IMG/VR virus record: IMGVR_UViG_3300030389_000858
Span: 1 to 21,379 of that record
Strand: one strand, 5' to 3'
Origin: a virus
DNA: 21,379 bases
A model generated the notes under the pieces. That model was given only the letters and a program-made list of their open reading frames with translations. It searched no databases and was not told the DNA's origin. Below are positions 1 through 8,391 of the stretch, in pieces. The stretch's first letter is position 1; every line of letters begins with the position of its first letter. The position numbers were made by a program, and so were the translations under genes.

Positions 1-9
1 AGCTGGCTG

Positions 10-210
10 ATGAAACTGACGATGGAACCCGTACTCAAGACACAGATGGAACTCGAAGCACACGAGAAAGAGTGCGCCATCCGATACGCTAATGTGCAAG
101 AAAAGCTAGAGGGCTTGGACAAGCGCATGTGGCGTCTTGAAGCGATGATTATGGGTAGCACAATTATGGTGGTTGCAATGGTGGTCACAGTATTTATGGG
201 AATGAACTAG
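10..210 (+). CDS. Small coiled-coil/membrane protein, possibly holin- or XhlA-like
   Basis: A 66-residue protein with a charged helical N-terminal half (about residues 10-42, rich in Glu, Lys and Leu with heptad-like spacing) and one C-terminal membrane segment (about residues 45-64, rich in Met, Val and Ile). This build resembles XhlA-type phage membrane proteins and some small holin-associated proteins, but I see no diagnostic motif. The reading frame is open to the left window edge, so the start at 10 is not certain; an in-frame ATG also lies at 22, and the gene could begin outside the window. Its stop is followed one base later by the ATG of the next virion gene, so it belongs to the late transcription unit. 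A lysis role is inference from build and position only. Confidence 0.6.
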   Translation: MKLTMEPVLKTQMELEAHEKECAIRYANVQEKLEGLDKRMWRLEAMIMGSTIMVVAMVVTVFMGMN

Positions 211-211
211 T

Positions 212-2572
212 ATGGCTGTATTCAAAGCATTTAAACCAGAAGCGATGAATAAAATCGCCAAAAGCATGGGCTATACTGGCAACATGGGTGAGTTTCAAAA
301 CTTCATTGAACAAGACCCTGCACGTCAGGCGCGTATGGATCAGTTTAAAAATGCTGCTATTCAAATGGCAAAGGGTGGCGTTGTGCGTATGCAAGAAGGC
401 GGCACAACTACAGGTAAGGTAACACAGGTAAATCCTAAAACACTTGATCCCACAAAAGGCTACGCGCAAGTTACTGAAACAAAATTTCAAGACAAATTTG
501 GTAATCTTTATGGGACAGAGGATGAGTATCGTAGCGCAATGGCCGGTACGGTCACCCGTACTTTTGAAAAGGACGGTAAAAAAACTAAAGTCCAATTTGT
601 GCGCGGTAAAGCCCAACAAGATATTCCAAAGGGTGCAAAAGAAGTAGGCAAAGCTAAAGCTACTTATAAAGACTTTACAATTCCTGATCCTCGTAAAAAA
701 GACGTAACACGTGATCCAACTATTGCAGACGTTTCTGCACAACGGCTAAGTGACCCGCGTCTTCCTGAAGAGGCTGTTGTCAAAGCCGCACAAATTACTC
801 CAAAGGATGATCAGGACGTTGATACAGAGACTGGTCAAATTGATGCGTATAAAAATGTCGCAACACGAAAACAAACTTCTGTTGCAAAAGCAACTGCGGG
901 TGATAAACCAGAGCTTGCTGAGGTAGAGGATGTCCAAGAAACGGCAGAAGATGTCAAAGAAGTAGCCGACGAAACAGCGGCACAAACAATAAAGAAAGAT
1001 CAAATTGAAGAGATAGAAGCAGAAGAGCAGTTTGAATCTGCTGTTTCTGACATGGAAGCAGAAACCGGAACTGCTATCAAAGCAGAGAATGAGGTTACTA
1101 GAGAACTACAAGACGGTGAAATAGTTAGCGCAGCTTTTAATGCAGAGAAAGCTGCTAAGTTTGCTGAAACAATTCAAGCTGCAGAGGCAACCCCGTCAAA
1201 GAAGGCTACAGTCCGTGGTCAGCTTGACGAATTAATGACAGATTTTGAGGGTGGTGAAACACCTGTCTGGGCTGCTGGTGCAATGCGAGCAGCAACACAA
1301 GCTATGGCGTCCCGTGGTTTGGGTGCATCTTCTATGGCTGGTCAGGCTATCGTTCAAGCTGCAATGGAATCTGCCATTCCGATTGCACAAGCAGATGCGG
1401 CGCGCTTTGCTACCTTTGAGCAACAGAACCTTTCTAACCGGCAACAACGTGCAATGCTGGCTGCAGAACAACGCGCCGCTTTTATTGGTCAAGAGTTTGA
1501 TCAAGAGTTCCAAGCCCGTGTATTCAACTCCACCCGTATTGGTGAAATTGCTAATCAGAACTTCACGGCTGAACAACAAGTACAGCTTGAGAATAGTCGC
1601 GCCGCTAACACGATGAATTTGCAAAACCTGTCAAACGCACAGGCTCTTGTAATGGCAGAGGCTGCTGCACTTGCTGATCTTGATAGAGCAAACCTTAATA
1701 ATCGCCAACAGGCCGCTGTACAGAACGCGCAGAACTTTTTGCAAGTTGACATGGCTAATCTCAACAATCAACAACAAGTGGAGATGTTTAAGTCACAACA
1801 GCGTATTCAATCCATCTTCAATGATTCGGCTGCAGAAAATGCCCGTAGGCAGTTCAATGCTACTAGTGAAAATCAGCTTAACCAATTCTTTGCAAATATG
1901 CAAACACAAGTTAGCCAGTACAATGCGTCACAGAAAAATGCTCAACGTCAGTTCAATGCAGGTCAACTAAACGCTATGGCAAAGTTTAATCGTGAAGTTG
2001 ATGCACAGCGTGATCAGTTTAATTCAACAAATAAGATTGCTATTGCACAGAACAACGCACAGTGGCGGCGTCAGATTGCCACTGCCAACACTGCGGCAGT
2101 TAATCGTGCAAACGAGATAAATGCTGCGGCTGTTCTTGACATTTCTAACGACGCATACAATAATCTATGGAACCACTATAGTGACACGATGGAATGGGCA
2201 TGGACTTCAGCAGAGTCACAGCTTGATCGCTATAACCAAATTGCTCTTGAACAACTTCGACAGGATAAGGCAGTTGAACGCACAAACATTGAGGCAGGTA
2301 GCGCGGCAGGTAGTGCAATTGGTAGTCTGCTTGGTTCGTTGGGTACTGCGTTTATCACAGCTAAGTTTTGCTGGGTTGCTCGTGAAGTATATGGTCCGGC
2401 TAATCCTGACTGGCTCACTTTCCGTGAGTGGATGTTTACTAAAGCTCCTAAATGGTTCTTTAACTTGTATGCTAAATATGGTGAGCGCGTTGCCACCTTT
2501 ATTCGTAACAAGCCAGCACTCAAGTTTGTAATTCGTAAAATGATGGATAGGGTAGTAAAAAATGGAAACTAA
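212..2572 (+). CDS. Large repeat-containing virion protein (putative internal/tail structural protein)
   Basis: A 786-residue protein of unknown exact function. The N-terminal part (about 1-70) carries a KGGVVRMQEGG stretch that I recall from structural proteins of marine phages. Residues about 70-340 are charged, low in aromatics and probably flexible. Residues 406-647 form eleven consecutive 22-residue units rich in Asn, Gln and Ala, often starting with Asn (NLSNRQQ, NLNNRQQ, NLNNQQQ), consistent with a long 11/3 helix or coiled coil. A Gly/Ala/Ser hydrophobic stretch follows (about 696-720), then a C-terminal module of about 65 residues starting CWVAREVYG with conserved-looking Trp, Phe and Tyr positions. 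The gene starts one base after the previous stop and overlaps the next gene by 11 bases. A structural or DNA-ejection role is inferred from size, composition and late-gene context. Confidence 0.75.
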   Translation: MAVFKAFKPEAMNKIAKSMGYTGNMGEFQNFIEQDPARQARMDQFKNAAIQMAKGGVVRMQEGGTTTGKVTQVNPKTLDPTKGYAQVTETKFQDKFGNLYGTEDEYRSAMAGTVTRTFEKDGKKTKVQFVRGKAQQDIPKGAKEVGKAKATYKDFTIPDPRKKDVTRDPTIADVSAQRLSDPRLPEEAVVKAAQITPKDDQDVDTETGQIDAYKNVATRKQTSVAKATAGDKPELAEVEDVQETAEDVKEVADETAAQTIKKDQIEEIEAEEQFESAVSDMEAETGTAIKAENEVTRELQDGEIVSAAFNAEKAAKFAETIQAAEATPSKKATVRGQLDELMTDFEGGETPVWAAGAMRAATQAMASRGLGASSMAGQAIVQAAMESAIPIAQADAARFATFEQQNLSNRQQRAMLAAEQRAAFIGQEFDQEFQARVFNSTRIGEIANQNFTAEQQVQLENSRAANTMNLQNLSNAQALVMAEAAALADLDRANLNNRQQAAVQNAQNFLQVDMANLNNQQQVEMFKSQQRIQSIFNDSAAENARRQFNATSENQLNQFFANMQTQVSQYNASQKNAQRQFNAGQLNAMAKFNREVDAQRDQFNSTNKIAIAQNNAQWRRQIATANTAAVNRANEINAAAVLDISNDAYNNLWNHYSDTMEWAWTSAESQLDRYNQIALEQLRQDKAVERTNIEAGSAAGSAIGSLLGSLGTAFITAKFCWVAREVYGPANPDWLTFREWMFTKAPKWFFNLYAKYGERVATFIRNKPALKFVIRKMMDRVVKNGN
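1427..2152 (+). repeat. Eleven tandem 22-residue (66-base) protein repeats
   Basis: Reading the protein from residue 406, the chain divides without gaps into eleven 22-residue units ending at residue 647. Units 3-6 begin NFTAEQQ, NLSNAQA, NLNNRQQ and NLNNQQQ; units 7-9 share Gln-Phe or Gln-Tyr-Asn positions spaced 11 residues apart. The DNA has diverged, so the periodicity is visible mainly at protein level. A 22-residue period with an 11-residue sub-period suggests a hendecad coiled coil or amphipathic 11/3 helix. Confidence 0.75.
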
Positions 2573-2795
2573 TGTTGCAAAGCGTACGTACACTCAAATG
2601 GAAAACATGATTCAGAACATGGATCAATTGCAACAGGCTTCTGCTGCACCATCTACAGGTCTTCTTGCGCCCACTAAGATGGGCAAGCCTATGAATAATG
2701 AAGACTCTCTGGCAGAAAATCCAGCATATCGCGTGGCAAAATATTTTCAAACACTTCGTAACAAACGCATGGAGTTAAATGGTGGAAAGTCCTAG
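2562..2795 (+). CDS. Conserved-position small protein of unknown function in the virion module
   Basis: A 77-residue hydrophilic protein, Met-, Asn- and Gln-rich at the N terminus and ending in a basic stretch (YFQTLRNKRMELNGGKS). I do not recognise a family. It overlaps the end of the preceding repeat protein by 11 bases and the start of the following gene by 17 bases, so it is translated within the same late operon. No signal peptide or membrane segment is visible. The overlaps on both sides and the lack of any alternative frame that fits the operon support a real gene. A small virion component or assembly factor is possible, but this is only context. Confidence 0.7.
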   Translation: METNVAKRTYTQMENMIQNMDQLQQASAAPSTGLLAPTKMGKPMNNEDSLAENPAYRVAKYFQTLRNKRMELNGGKS

Positions 2796-3321
2796 CTTCG
2801 ACACGCCGATTCCCGGCCAAGCAATGACTGCTGAACTAGGCAGTCGCCCGTGGCAAAGCCCCCCTCAATACACAACTGTTGAAGAGGCGTTGGATTATTA
2901 TATCCCGCAGATGGCAGATGATGCTTTCTCTGATCAGCTTCTTGACATTATGGAGATGGGGGTGCCTTTGGTTACCCTTGCAAACACAATGCAGATGACA
3001 GGGACTATGGAGGGCAAACACAGCGCGGATGTGGGTGTCCTTATCTTGCCTGTTCTTGTAGAGATGATGCGTTTTATTGGCGACAGTGCCAATGTTAAGT
3101 ACACTACAGGCATGGAAGAAGATGCAAAGGCACCACGCTCTAGCATGATTGCTCGTGCGATTAATGAGCTTCGTGAAGAAGAGGCAAAAGAAAAAGAAGA
3201 AGAAGATAACCCACCTGTTGATCAGATGACTATGGAACCTGAAGCACCAATTGAAGAGCCTATGCCTGAAGCAGAACAGCCTGATGAACAGCCTATGGGT
3301 CTGATGGCGAGGAGGTCGTAA
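2779..3321 (+). CDS. Virion-associated protein with acidic Pro/Glu/Met-rich tail
   Basis: A 180-residue protein. Residues 1-115 look folded: an N-terminal IPGQAMTAELGSRPWQSPPQY stretch, then EEALDYYI, then a helical region (LLDIMEMGVPLVTLANTMQ) and a second hydrophobic helix (VLILPVLVEMMRFIGD). Residues 130-180 are a low-complexity tail of Glu, Pro, Gln and Met ending GLMARRS. I recall homologues of the N-terminal half in marine phage structural modules, without a proven function. A GGAG at 2771-2774 stands five bases before the ATG at 2779, which fixes the start. It overlaps the previous gene by 17 bases and shares one base (TAATG) with the next. The acidic tail could bind a basic virion partner; that is inference. 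Confidence 0.75.
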   Translation: MVESPSFDTPIPGQAMTAELGSRPWQSPPQYTTVEEALDYYIPQMADDAFSDQLLDIMEMGVPLVTLANTMQMTGTMEGKHSADVGVLILPVLVEMMRFIGDSANVKYTTGMEEDAKAPRSSMIARAINELREEEAKEKEEEDNPPVDQMTMEPEAPIEEPMPEAEQPDEQPMGLMARRS

Positions 3322-4688
3322 TGCTGGGTGGTCTTATTAAAGGTATTGGTGGTGTTTTTGGTCTTGAGAGCGAAGCTGAAATAGCGGGATTTAAAAAGGG
3401 TTTATTTGGAAGCATCGGCAAAGGCGTTGAAAAAAGCATTGACAGGTACGCAGAGCGTGTGGACCGTATTGCCGATTATCAGCTTCGCAAACGTGTAGCG
3501 GAAGAGGAGCGATTTACAACTGAGTATCAAGAAAATGTTAAAAAGCTTCGTTACATGAAAGGCCGAATGGGGGATGCCGGTGTTGAAGGCTTGGCATTCC
3601 TTGTATCAAAGTATGGCATTGATGGTGCTGAAAAAGAAGTTGATACGTTGCGTACTCTTGCTGATCGTACTGGTCGTAGCACAACCTCCCTGCTTGGCAT
3701 GGAGCGGAATGAAAACTTTGGCATGAGCGTAAGTGATTTGGCAAAAATTTCTACACGTCCCGTCACAGATTATTCCGATCTTGGTGAAGGCATTGAAGCA
3801 CCAGGTATTGTTGGATTGTTTGGTGGTGACGTACAGCGTGATGTTGCCCGTCAGTATGATCGCGGTATCGCTGAACTAAACATTACCACAGACACAGACA
3901 GTGTAGAGTTTGAAAACTTACCAACTGCGACAGGTATTTCTTCTATTGACCGAGGTATGCTGTCCAGTCCAAAAGTAGAGGCTGGTCGTCTTCGTATGAT
4001 TGGTCACGACTATCTTGAAGAAGCACAAGAAATGCTAAAAAATGCGGGTAGTAACGCGGAAGCACAGGCGGCAGCAGAAGCTAAAAAGCAGGAGGGTCTT
4101 GCTCTCATTAAACGTGGCAATGACATGGCTGAAATCTTTGACACGGACAACAGTCAGAACATGACAACAGCAGGTACACGTGCAGCCGCCACAGACTTTA
4201 AGACACAAATTAACGATGCTTTTGGCTTGGGTGGGGTTTATCAAGACGGTATTGTTGTAACTGGCAATATGAATCAAAAAGATTTTGCAAAGCTAAATAT
4301 CCTTGGTTCAAAGCTTGCTAGAATTCAAGATGATGCTGTTCGCTCTAAAAACTATACAGCATCAGAGGCATATGCTACCATTTCTGAAGCTATCGCAACC
4401 AATAAAAGTGTTGAATTTGACGTGGAAACAGGACAAATTATTGTGGGTTCTGCGGGATCACTCGCGATATTTTCAGCGCAAGAAAAACGAGAAGAAATGG
4501 AGATTGCTCAAACAATTGCTACAGAAGATAGCACAGTTGATCAAATTGTTCTTAGAGTTCAAAACGAAAATAATCAAGCAAATAGATCAGCCGATATAGC
4601 TCTCCTTGTAGAGAAACTTATAAAAGAAAAAAGTATGTCCAGAGCTAACGCTTTGGAAGAGGCTAAACGGCTGATTGAAGGTCAATAG
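3321..4688 (+). CDS. Putative internal virion protein
   Basis: A 455-residue, mostly helical, charged protein. It opens with a glycine-rich hydrophobic N terminus (about residues 1-35, MLGGLIKGIGGVFG) and then a long Lys/Arg/Glu-rich helix (about 36-85). The rest alternates short polar segments with Ala-rich helices, for example around residues 240-270, with no catalytic motif that I recognise. The ATG overlaps the preceding stop as TAATG, with a strong GGAGG at 3311-3315 setting the start. Its stop precedes the next ATG by one base. Its place between other virion genes and the large ejection-like protein suggests a component of the internal core or tail. The glycine-rich N terminus could interact with membranes; this is inference. 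Confidence 0.7.
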   Translation: MLGGLIKGIGGVFGLESEAEIAGFKKGLFGSIGKGVEKSIDRYAERVDRIADYQLRKRVAEEERFTTEYQENVKKLRYMKGRMGDAGVEGLAFLVSKYGIDGAEKEVDTLRTLADRTGRSTTSLLGMERNENFGMSVSDLAKISTRPVTDYSDLGEGIEAPGIVGLFGGDVQRDVARQYDRGIAELNITTDTDSVEFENLPTATGISSIDRGMLSSPKVEAGRLRMIGHDYLEEAQEMLKNAGSNAEAQAAAEAKKQEGLALIKRGNDMAEIFDTDNSQNMTTAGTRAAATDFKTQINDAFGLGGVYQDGIVVTGNMNQKDFAKLNILGSKLARIQDDAVRSKNYTASEAYATISEAIATNKSVEFDVETGQIIVGSAGSLAIFSAQEKREEMEIAQTIATEDSTVDQIVLRVQNENNQANRSADIALLVEKLIKEKSMSRANALEEAKRLIEGQ

Positions 4689-4689
4689 T

Positions 4690-7600
4690 ATGTTGTACAA
4701 CGAAGATAAAGAAAACCTCAACAAAGAAAAATTGTTAGAGGATAATTTATTTATTGATGATGCACGCCGTTTTTTAGCTGCAAGAAAGGGTGCAGAGGTA
4801 GAAGACCTTATTGATCGTGAAGATGTATATGATCAATTTATGTCACATTTCCGTAGTCAAAATGTAAATGAAGCTACAGCCATACGTGACATGATCCATG
4901 CACAGAATGCCGACGACGAAGACAAACAACGCATGGGTCGTTTGATGGACGCCTTTGACCACATGGACAGCGACTTCGGTGGCAAAGCTATTGGAGACTA
5001 CGCTGCTGGTATCTTTACAGCCCCTTCCACATATGCAGGTATGCTGACATTTGGTGCCGGTAAGGCCGGTGCTGTGGCTGCTAATCAGGGCATTAAAATA
5101 GGCTTGCGTCAAGTGCTGAAAGAAGCAATGGTAAAGTCTGCCAAAGATCGTGGTGCAAAGACTGTAACAGTAGCTGGGATCAAAGGCTCTGGCAAAAAGC
5201 AAGTCATTGCAGATGGTGTTATTCAACGTGCAACGATGGCACAGCGCGCAAAGGCGGCTTCAAATACCGCGCTAATGCAGGGTGGTATTCGTGCTGGTTT
5301 AGGTGCAGCCGCAGTGGAAGGAATAGTTGGTGGTGGTGCCGTTCTTGCCCAAGAAGAAACCCGTAAAGAGACTAATATTAAAGAGGGTGTTGACCTTGGT
5401 AATGTTGTAATAGGTGCAGCAGCAGGTGCCATCCCAGGTGGATTGCTTGGCACAGTGGCCGGTACAAAAAAGTTTAGCACCCACTACGAGGCTACGAAAG
5501 AGCTTATTAAATCTCGTAACAAAATGATGAAGGGTGTTGAAGACGTATATAATAAAGCTACAGTAAATGTTCTCAAGGGCAAAGGAAAAAATGGCAAGCT
5601 AAAGAAAGCTGCTGCACAAAAGTATGTAGACCTTCTTTCCCTTGAAGAGACAATACCGGAGCAACTAAAGCGTGGTCGCATCAGAAAAAAAGCCCTTGTA
5701 GAAACTGATGCAGAGACACTAGCCACGTTTGATGAAAAAGTGCGTCACAATATTGCTGCAGCTGCGGCTGAAATTGTAGCCATAGTGCCACCCCGCTCTG
5801 CTACTATTAAAGCCGGTAGCAAAGAAGACCTCCAAGAACGCTTTTCCTCTCGTCTTGTTAGGGGTATGACAGACCCAAATATTCTTTCTGAAGACAAACT
5901 AATTGAAATTGTTAATAAGTATGGCGTCAGTCAAGAAGACTTAGCCGCTGTCGGCTTCGCTGATGGCGCTGGGGAACTTGTTGCCGAAGGCGTATCTGAA
6001 GCCGGTAAACTTTTGGGTTCGTTTGGTCTTGCAGCCCAAAAGCGTAACAGGGCTTTATTTAAAGCAATGGACGAACTTGATCAGTCGTTAAAAAAAGACG
6101 GTGAATACAAAAGCTCTATTGCACTTCAAGAAATGAAAAAGAAGACAGGGACGCTTACGGCTGGCAGTAATCAGCAAAGCTTTTTGAGCCAACTTACCAG
6201 CGCCCGTGTAGGCTTAATGACTGTTAACGTAGCCACCACAGTTCGTAACACAACGAGTGGTTTCTTGCGTAATTATATGTACGCGCTTGACAATCTTGGC
6301 TCCGGTGTGTCTAACATAGTTCTTGCAAAAACCGGATTCGGTGAGCGCATGACTAAAAAAGCAGTTGCGGACATAACAGATGAGCAATTGAAAGAAGAAG
6401 CAGAACGCGCCGTCAAACTTGGCACTGCACAACTACGTGTCGGATTTCAATCCTTGTTTCTTAAAGACTTGTTCTTTTTGTCGCAATCCAAAGACGCGCT
6501 GATCTTGCGCGAACTTATGACAGACGATGTATTTGGTAAGAGTGATATTGGCCGCAAGCTATTCCGTGATTTGGGAGACATGGGAGAGCATCTAAATTCA
6601 GAGAGTGGCTTGTTAAGAATGGCACGTGTCGGAAACTTCCTCAATAAAATGAGTGACGACATGTTTAAGAATGCCATTTTTGCAAGAGAGTTGGAAAAAG
6701 AATTAGCCGTCAGTTCTCTTGGGGTACAAAAAGGAACACTAAAAGAAACGGTAGGTCTAGGCATTCCTGCTGGGCAAATCGCTAATCCTAACTTACGCAA
6801 CATGATTGAGCAAGACAAGTTTGCGTCTGTGCCTGACGAAATGATTGGCCGTGCCATGCAAAAGGCTTTGTCATTTACATATCAAAGAGGCGATTGGGAC
6901 CGTTCAACACTGTGGGGTAGCCTCGCTAACACAGTAATTAAGTTTGGTCAAAGCCCTCTTGGTAGTCTTGTTATTCCCTTCCCGAAGTATATGGTAAACC
7001 AGTTCAAGACTGCGTATGAGTACGCGCCTATTTTGGGTATGGCCGATTTTGGCACGGGAATCCTAGATAAAGCGGACGTGAGTTCAACAGTTATCAACCG
7101 TGCTGCCGAAAAGATGGGCAAGCAAATGGCAGGACTTTCTACACTGGGCGCTTTTGTGATGGCCCGTAATCAATTTGGCGATGAAAAGACAGAGGCGTTT
7201 GAGTACAACGATCCAACAAGTGGACAGATTGTAAACGCAGAAGCAGCTATTGGTCCTTTCTCTGTATTTGCTTTAGTTGCAGATATACTGTATAAGACAA
7301 AAAATGATATTCCCTTAGATGGCTCTGTCCGAAATATTGCAAAGGCGCTTACAGGTGGTCAATTCCGACCTAATACTGGCCTAGATTCTCTTGATCGCAT
7401 GGTCGCAACTATTGGCGCAGAGGATATGGGCGATATGGAAAAAGCAAAGCGCACTGTTGCAGAAGCGGCAGGTAACTTTATGAACGGATTCCTTGTCGGT
7501 GCTGGTATGCTCAAGGACGTAATGGCCACCATTGATCCTGATTATCGTATCATCCCTAACAACGAGCGTGTCAACGCCTTTGACCACATGATTAGCGTAG

Positions 7601-8190
7601 GACTGAAGTCTCTGCCACAGGAGATTCGTGAAGACGAAGAGCGTCGTCAGAGTCCTACTAAATCAAACGGTCTGCGCTACGCATCTCCCATACTTCGCCA
7701 AGTCACAGGGTTCTCATTCAGAGAGGCAAACAATGTGGCAGAGAATGAGTTCGATAGGCTTCGCATTCCCTATCGGAAGATTTCTCCGACCGAAATTAAG
7801 TTTGATCCAGAACTGAGCAACGAAGCGAGAGGTATCATGGGCCAGTTTGTGACCCGTGAGATTGCCCGTTTTATTAATAGCCCCGACTATCAGTCACGGA
7901 AAACAGACGAAGAAAAAAGATATCTGCTACAAAGGGAGTTAAATTACTTCAGGGCAGAAGCAAACAATAGAGTTCTTGATCAAAACAAGTATTTAGAAAA
8001 GGATGATATTGAGCGAATCTCAAAAGCTCTGTTCTTTAAGCTTGGCAAAGAAGAGCGCAAGTACGCAATATCTTTGTATGAACAAACTACAGGTAGCCGA
8101 CTAGTAGACACTGAAGACTATCAACAGGCTCTTGCAATTCTTCAGGATAGAAAAAAAAGGGACCGTGCTGCTGCGCGGCCCCGTCGTTAG
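4690..8190 (+). CDS. Giant internal virion / DNA-ejection-type protein
   Basis: A 1166-residue protein, the last + strand gene. I chose the ATG at 4690 because AAGG at 4678-4681 sits eight bases upstream and it follows the previous stop by one base; the longest open frame would use a TTG at 4675. Several Gly/Ala-rich hydrophobic stretches (about residues 100-139, 193-223 and 239-258) alternate with charged helices. Aromatic, partly hydrophobic segments lie near residues 511-539 and 763-791. The C terminus is strongly basic (RKKRDRAAARPRR). Size, position and membrane-active-looking segments fit the ejection proteins of short-tailed phages (the role of T7 gp14-16). I see no lytic transglycosylase or polymerase motif, so an enzymatic domain cannot be claimed. 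The last codons contain the terminator of the opposing transcript. Confidence 0.75.
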   Translation: MLYNEDKENLNKEKLLEDNLFIDDARRFLAARKGAEVEDLIDREDVYDQFMSHFRSQNVNEATAIRDMIHAQNADDEDKQRMGRLMDAFDHMDSDFGGKAIGDYAAGIFTAPSTYAGMLTFGAGKAGAVAANQGIKIGLRQVLKEAMVKSAKDRGAKTVTVAGIKGSGKKQVIADGVIQRATMAQRAKAASNTALMQGGIRAGLGAAAVEGIVGGGAVLAQEETRKETNIKEGVDLGNVVIGAAAGAIPGGLLGTVAGTKKFSTHYEATKELIKSRNKMMKGVEDVYNKATVNVLKGKGKNGKLKKAAAQKYVDLLSLEETIPEQLKRGRIRKKALVETDAETLATFDEKVRHNIAAAAAEIVAIVPPRSATIKAGSKEDLQERFSSRLVRGMTDPNILSEDKLIEIVNKYGVSQEDLAAVGFADGAGELVAEGVSEAGKLLGSFGLAAQKRNRALFKAMDELDQSLKKDGEYKSSIALQEMKKKTGTLTAGSNQQSFLSQLTSARVGLMTVNVATTVRNTTSGFLRNYMYALDNLGSGVSNIVLAKTGFGERMTKKAVADITDEQLKEEAERAVKLGTAQLRVGFQSLFLKDLFFLSQSKDALILRELMTDDVFGKSDIGRKLFRDLGDMGEHLNSESGLLRMARVGNFLNKMSDDMFKNAIFARELEKELAVSSLGVQKGTLKETVGLGIPAGQIANPNLRNMIEQDKFASVPDEMIGRAMQKALSFTYQRGDWDRSTLWGSLANTVIKFGQSPLGSLVIPFPKYMVNQFKTAYEYAPILGMADFGTGILDKADVSSTVINRAAEKMGKQMAGLSTLGAFVMARNQFGDEKTEAFEYNDPTSGQIVNAEAAIGPFSVFALVADILYKTKNDIPLDGSVRNIAKALTGGQFRPNTGLDSLDRMVATIGAEDMGDMEKAKRTVAEAAGNFMNGFLVGAGMLKDVMATIDPDYRIIPNNERVNAFDHMISVGLKSLPQEIREDEERRQSPTKSNGLRYASPILRQVTGFSFREANNVAENEFDRLRIPYRKISPTEIKFDPELSNEARGIMGQFVTREIARFINSPDYQSRKTDEEKRYLLQRELNYFRAEANNRVLDQNKYLEKDDIERISKALFFKLGKEERKYAISLYEQTTGSRLVDTEDYQQALAILQDRKKRDRAAARPRR
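8151..8182 (-). terminator. Intrinsic terminator of the - strand block
   Basis: On the - strand, GGGGCCG (8182-8176) pairs with CGGTCCC (8165-8159) around a ten-base loop, giving seven pairs including one G-U, followed directly by eight T (8158-8151). On the + strand the same hairpin has an A-C mismatch and no T-tract, so it should act only on - strand transcripts. It lies inside the last codons of the + strand ejection-type gene. Confidence 0.8.
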
Positions 8191-8199
8191 CGCATACAA

Positions 8200-8391
8200 C
8201 TAAGAAGTTTTAAGATTTTCCACATATGCCTGATTCCAGCCACGCTGCCATTCTTTGGCAGACGTGGTATTTTTTCGCATAGGGTTTGCTACCTGGTGGT
8301 AGCACACACCAAAGCGTTTACTTTTTTTCTCTTCAACGCGAGAAAACGCCTCGTATCCACGACGAAAATCGTCTGCTAGTCTTTGGTTCAT
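8200..8391 (-). CDS. Ribosome modulation factor (RMF)-like small protein
   Basis: A 63-residue basic protein. The N-terminal part has RRGYEAF and the C-terminal part has NP, then KEWQRGWNQAYVEN, the pattern seen in the RMF family (RGYQAG and QWLGGWREA in E. coli RMF), with a longer linker between. RMF binds the 30S subunit and promotes inactive ribosome dimers; RMF-like genes occur in phages, where their role is unsettled. GGAG precedes the ATG by seven bases, fixing the start at 8391. The gene is last in the - strand block and overlaps the end of the endonuclease VII gene by 59 bases. Its 3' half also contains the + strand terminator. If it is an RMF, it could modulate host translation late in infection; a different small RNA-binding role is possible. 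Confidence 0.6.
   Translation of the reverse strand: MNQRLADDFRRGYEAFSRVEEKKSKRFGVCYHQVANPMRKNTTSAKEWQRGWNQAYVENLKTS
8240..8275 (+). terminator. Intrinsic terminator of the + strand late block
   Basis: CCACGCTGCCA (8240-8250) pairs with TGGCAGACGTGG (8256-8267) around a TTCTT loop, giving eleven pairs with one bulged A at 8262. It is followed by TATTTTTT (8268-8275). No T-tract follows it on the - strand. It sits 50 bases after the stop of the last + strand gene and inside the coding sequence of the opposing RMF-like gene. Confidence 0.85.

Noticed and set aside
194-742. A 182-codon frame on the - strand opposite the repeat-containing virion gene
   Set aside because: It lies wholly antisense to a well-supported gene, has no ribosome binding site, and its Cys/Phe/His-rich composition is typical of an antisense shadow.
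1232-1624. Overlapping frames of about 125 codons on both strands inside the 22-residue repeat region
   Set aside because: The repeated Gln/Asn/Ala codons leave other frames open by chance; the products have no sensible motif.
4675-4690. TTG at 4675 as start of the giant virion protein
   Set aside because: The ATG at 4690 has AAGG eight bases upstream and directly follows the previous stop; the TTG lies inside the previous gene.
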